This document shows, one piece after another, positions 60,421 to 64,000 of a stretch of 64,000 nucleotides of DNA. Each line of letters opens with the position of its first letter. The first letter of the stretch is position 1. Under the pieces are notes generated by a model. That model was not told where the DNA came from, ran no database searches, and saw nothing but the letters and a program-made list of their open reading frames with translations. Made by a program: the position numbers and the translations under genes. The stretch is taken from assembly GCA_037102815.1 (NCBI GenBank), contig BTPP01000003.1:1054001-1118000 (forward strand), given 5' to 3'. The DNA is from Neurospora intermedia. Its lineage: Eukaryota; Ascomycota; Sordariomycetes; Sordariales; Sordariaceae.

Positions 60421-62071
60421 TAACATTACTATTATTATTATACTACTATCTCCCAAACCCTAACAACGTACGATCTATCTATAAATACTACCGATAGGAT
60501 AGACGAAATTAATACGTAAGAATACCCTTTCTAAAAGTACCCTAATAACGATAATAATAATCTAATACCTAGTAATTTAAATAGGCCCGTTGTATATACT
60601 AGAAGCCTATATATTAATTAAATTATTATACCGGCATAGGGTAAGTTAACGTTAATTACTATTCCCGGAAAAGGGGAATTATATATTTATTATCGACTTT
60701 AAGTATTAACGGTATTTAAATAGAAATATTTAGAATTAGGACTAATCCGTAAATTATAGAGATTCGCCGTATTGTACCTTAACGAAAGGATCCTATACGC
60801 TATATATACCGTCCTAGAACATTATATTAGAGAATTAAATTTCTTTATACCTCCCTCTAACTAACCTATATATCGAAATAATATTATTAAATAATACAAA
60901 CTAGGCTTTTACTTTGCAACAACTATAACCAACTATTTATACTTCTTTTGTACAGTAAATTTATATTAGACTTTAAAAGACGTTAGGGCAGACTAGATAT
61001 AGTCTACTATAGTAGACTAGAATAATAATTATATTAGAATTTGTACTATTAATATTAATACTAAATAGGATCCGGTAGAAATTCCGGCGAATATTATAAT
61101 TAAAAAGAAGTTGATTATTACCTTCCTATCGAGGGTTAGATTTATTTATATAGTAAAGTAGGATAGAAGTATAATAATTCGTTAGAATTTATTAAGAATT
61201 GTAGAGTTTATAACTACGATTAACGAATATTATAATTATCTAAATCGAGTCTAGTTGGATAAATAGGGCAATATAGTATATTAAGGCCCTATTCGTATAA
61301 AATTAATTAAAGTAGTTAAAACGGCGATAGGATAATTACTTTATAAAATAAATATATATAAAATATTATTTACCTATAAATTTAAAACCCTTTTAATAAG
61401 TAACAATATCGACCGTTTATTATATACCCTAAGTAGACTCAAAAATCTAACCGAAACCAATAGCGAGCTACGTACTTATATACTATATACGAACGAGCTA
61501 CGCAATTATATATCGGATATACCCGCAATTATTATAATAATCCGTAATAGAGTTTTGGCTATTATAATATTCGGCTTAAAATTAATATATAAGTTCGCGC
61601 AAGGAGTAGGCATTATTATATAATAAATATTTAGGACGATTATTGGATTATTTAGTACTATAATTAGAATCTTATTTATTAGGGAATTAGTTATTAGATT
61701 AGTATAATCCTAGTGTACTACCGAGGGTTATTGGCTTTATACAGTAGCAATATAATTAAATTAGGGTATTAGACTATTATTCGCGTAGGTCGAATAGTTT
61801 AATATTATTAAAGATTAGGGCGTTTTTAATATATAATTTACCGCGGCCTAGCGTTTATAACTTACTCCGTCTAAATATAGCCGGCTATTCTTTTATCGCC
61901 GCTACTAATAGGGGGTTAATATATATTCACTATAACGAAGCGTTAGGGATAGAGAAATAAGGATTTGAATATAAGATTAAAATTAATGGTTACCTATAGT
62001 TATTTAATTTATTTTAACTAGTTAATTGAATTTGTAATTGTACGGTAGTACCCTTAGGAAAGGGGAGGCAT

Positions 62072-62220
62072 TGTGGAAGGCGCGCTTCGGCGTACGGACC
62101 AGCTCCTATAATATTTAGTTAGGAGTTACGGTTATAAACCGTTAGCTAGTACGTTAGACCAATCACAACCTTTATTCGTACCCCAAAAGAACCGTGAGCA
62201 GCAGTGCAACGCGCATTGCA
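62072..62220 (+). repeat. 3' LTR, 149 bp
   Basis: Starts TGTGGAAGGCGCGC and ends GCATTGCA. A purine-rich run (AGGAAAGGGGAGG) just before it fits a polypurine tract. Same length as the 5' LTR. Confidence 0.9.
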
Positions 62221-62908
62221 AATGGCCCCATATTGCTCTCCATGTCCAGAAATGAACCTCCAATACCACACGGCAGGTGTCATGTGTGTATAGGTAGTGT
62301 AGTGTACCAAGGCCGCTGGATGCCGACCTTGATCTTCAGTTTTGACAAGTCTGGGGAATCCGAACAGCCGGGGCTCGATTGGCGGTCATTAAACCGCACT
62401 GATCGACGGCTGGGAAGGGGGAACTGGCCGCACCGTTTGTGATCGCGCTTCCATGTCACCTCGGACCAAACCTACCGTGTGCGAAGTGGGTTTAACAATG
62501 TTGATACCAACAAGGAATCTATCACATATCACATAAAACATTGAAATTTTACGTACCTCTTGAATGATCGGTGAAAGCTTCATGGCGATTCGCTAGTCCA
62601 CTGTGAATATGAAGTGCCCGTGGTGTTAGGACTGAGATGAGCGCATTCAGGTGGGACAGCTTGTTGAGGGTTAGGGTCGAAGATGCGCCGGAAATTTTAG
62701 TGGAGCTCCCGCAACAGCAACGGCGCCAACATTGTAAACTTCCCTGTGATTGCATCACCTGCTACCTTCACAACAACAAGCAAAACACCGAGCCCGCACA
62801 TCAAACGGCCCATTAGCAACCACAAGCCGGATTCAAATCACCTGACTGCACTCGCCTTCAAGTGTTCAGAAGATTTAGCAAGCGACCAAACACCGAAAGT
62901 TTAGCACT
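62221..62908. promoter_or_regulatory. Promoter region of prp4
   Basis: 688 bp of normal composition between the 3' LTR and the prp4 start codon. No gene seen. Confidence 0.5.
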
Positions 62909-64000
62909 ATGCATCCGGCGCGTAGAGCCTACGTGGAGGAGGCCGAGCCTGAGGTAAGACCATGCTCTATATGCGCCCCTCGCAACATTGAAGGCACCTG
63001 CTCAACATTGCAAACAGAGCCCGGACTGACCCCCCCTGAAGCAGGATCGTGGAGGTATGGATCTAGACTCCGTCCGTAAGTCCTCAAAACACTTCTTGTA
63101 TGGCTTCCAACCCATGACTGATTTGCGTGTTAGCCCTCGATCGCGACTACGACATCCCCGGTGCTGGGGCTGGTATTGCCCCAGAGAAGGCCTCCGTTCT
63201 TCTTTCACAGTTCGAACGAAAACGATTAGCGGCCTCGATTGCTGTTCCTACCGACGATGGCCGGGTACGAGCCAAATTGCGAGAGATGGGCGAGCCTGTC
63301 ACCCTCTTCGGCGAGGGTCCGGCAGACAGACGCGACAGATTACGAGAACTCATGACACAACAAGCCGAGAAGGGAGGCCAGGAAAGTGCCGATGTGGAGA
63401 TGCGGGACGCCGAAAACGAGGAAGATGAAGCCGGCGACCAAGAGGAGGAATTTTACACTACTGGAAGCCCGGAACTGCTCCAGGCCCGCATCGACATCGC
63501 TCACTACTCAATCCCGAGAGCCAAGAAGCGCATCGAGTTCCAGAAAAAGGAGTCCACCATCCCACTGCGGACACATGTCAAACACCGAAAAGAGATCAAG
63601 GAGAAGCTTCAAGGATTTGAATTGCAAGGCAGTCAAACGGCAGGAGAGCGGCACATTAGCATGACAAGGATCTCGCCTGATGGAAACATGGTCGCGACTG
63701 GCAATTGGGGCGGACAGGTTAAACTCATCGAAATCCCAACCCTTGAGCCAAGGAAGACTTTGAGGGGCCACACCAACAAAGTCAGCGGCCTATGCTGGAT
63801 GCCTGGAGCTACACTGCCCGAGCGCAATGTTTCTCCCGACACAGTCAATCTCGCTTCTGGAGGAGCGGAAGGCCAGATCCATCTCTGGTCTTTGAACCAA
63901 GACACGCCTTTGAGAACTCTCTCAGGACACTCGCAACGAGTATGTCGTGTAGAGTTCCATCCATCGGGCAAGTATCTGGCTTCTGCCTCAGAAGACACCT
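62909..64000 (+). CDS. prp4: U4/U6 snRNP splicing factor Prp4 (WD40), 5' part
   Basis: Three exons are visible (62909-62953, 63045-63075, 63134 to the window end), so the gene is cut on the right. The start encodes [15 protein letters not shown], then [10 protein letters not shown] and [12 protein letters not shown]. The SFM (splicing factor) motif follows: [20 protein letters not shown] and [16 protein letters not shown], the Prp4 signature that helps dock Prp3 and the U4/U6 RNA. After an acidic spacer, WD40 repeats begin ([52 protein letters not shown]). The protein is a nuclear core part of the U4/U6-U5 tri-snRNP. The 31-nt second exon is set by consensus splice sites and preserved phase. 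Confidence 0.92.

Larger units (their letters stand above)
52217..62220 (+). mobile_element. Fossil Ty3/Gypsy-type LTR retrotransposon, RIP-decayed
   Basis: About 10.0 kb bounded by two 149-bp LTRs. On the + strand there are decayed traces, in order, of a gag-like region (about 53,300-54,700), aspartic protease (about 55,300-55,700), reverse transcriptase (about 56,650-57,500), RNase H (about 57,500-58,350) and integrase (about 58,400-59,900). This order, RT before integrase, is that of Ty3/Gypsy. A further 2 kb precedes the 3' LTR. The interior is very AT-rich, TpA-rich and poor in CpA and TpG, the mark of repeat-induced point mutation. It is broken throughout, with at least many dozens of disabling changes, so it is a dead fossil. 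A flanking AATG on both sides is a possible target duplication, overlapping the first LTR bases. Age cannot be read from a clock because RIP changes many sites at once. Confidence 0.88.

Noticed and set aside
52217-62220. A functional or recently active retrotransposon
   Set aside because: The interior is dead in every frame from dense RIP-type change, and the LTRs differ at about 10 percent of sites.
1-64000. CRISPR array, prokaryotic operon or biosynthetic gene cluster
   Set aside because: The genes are intron-bearing fungal housekeeping genes; no spaced repeats and no PKS, NRPS or terpene synthase signatures were seen.

Overview
The window is nuclear DNA of a filamentous ascomycete (Pezizomycotina, most likely a Sordariomycete). 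The grounds are: short spliceosomal introns (about 50-90 nt, GTRNGT...YAG) in most genes, small intergenic gaps with CT-rich promoters, single-copy fungal housekeeping proteins (Nar1, RanGAP, Atp14, Prp4, Sch9, Ame1/CENP-U), and one retroelement whose base changes look like repeat-induced point mutation (RIP). Every protein name below rests on reading motifs and family resemblance; no database search was run.

Layout, left to right: mitochondrial adenylate kinase (+); a secreted GH76 mannanase-like enzyme (+); an ERD2/KDEL-receptor family protein with a long tail (-); a 3.2 kb gene-free stretch with a 59-nt T tract; a LicD-family secretory-pathway protein (+); an Ame1/CENP-U kinetochore subunit (+); an Emi1/DUF3128 protein (-); a Ser/Thr-rich GPI-anchored wall protein (-); a GH18 chitinase (-); a four-helix membrane protein (-); RanGAP (-), divergent from an Iec1-like zinc-finger protein of the INO80 complex (+); a small membrane protein (-); Nar1 (+); a SUZ-domain protein (-); a 100-residue orphan (+); a 3.9 kb gene-poor stretch; the Sch9 kinase (+) with a probable distant first coding exon; ATP synthase subunit H (-); a DOMON/cytochrome b561 protein (-); and a second S6K-type AGC kinase, Psk1-like (-).

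From 52,217 to 62,220 lies a Ty3/Gypsy-type LTR element, about 10 kb, with paired 149-bp LTRs. It is a fossil: very AT-rich, CpA/TpG-poor and dead in every frame. The normal composition of the host DNA resumes abruptly on both sides. After it comes the 5' part of the splicing factor gene prp4 (+), cut by the window end.

Themes: most genes are core eukaryotic functions. Four are secreted or surface proteins (GH76, GPI protein, chitinase, DOMON-b561), which suits cell-wall turnover. Sch9 and a Psk1-like kinase, both of the TORC1-S6K branch, lie about 8 kb apart. I found no biosynthetic gene cluster, CRISPR array, rRNA or tRNA gene, and no clearly new multi-gene system. The most worthwhile leads are the split Sch9 5' end, the ERD2-type protein's tail, the extra region downstream of pol in the fossil element, and the short motif that recurs between genes.
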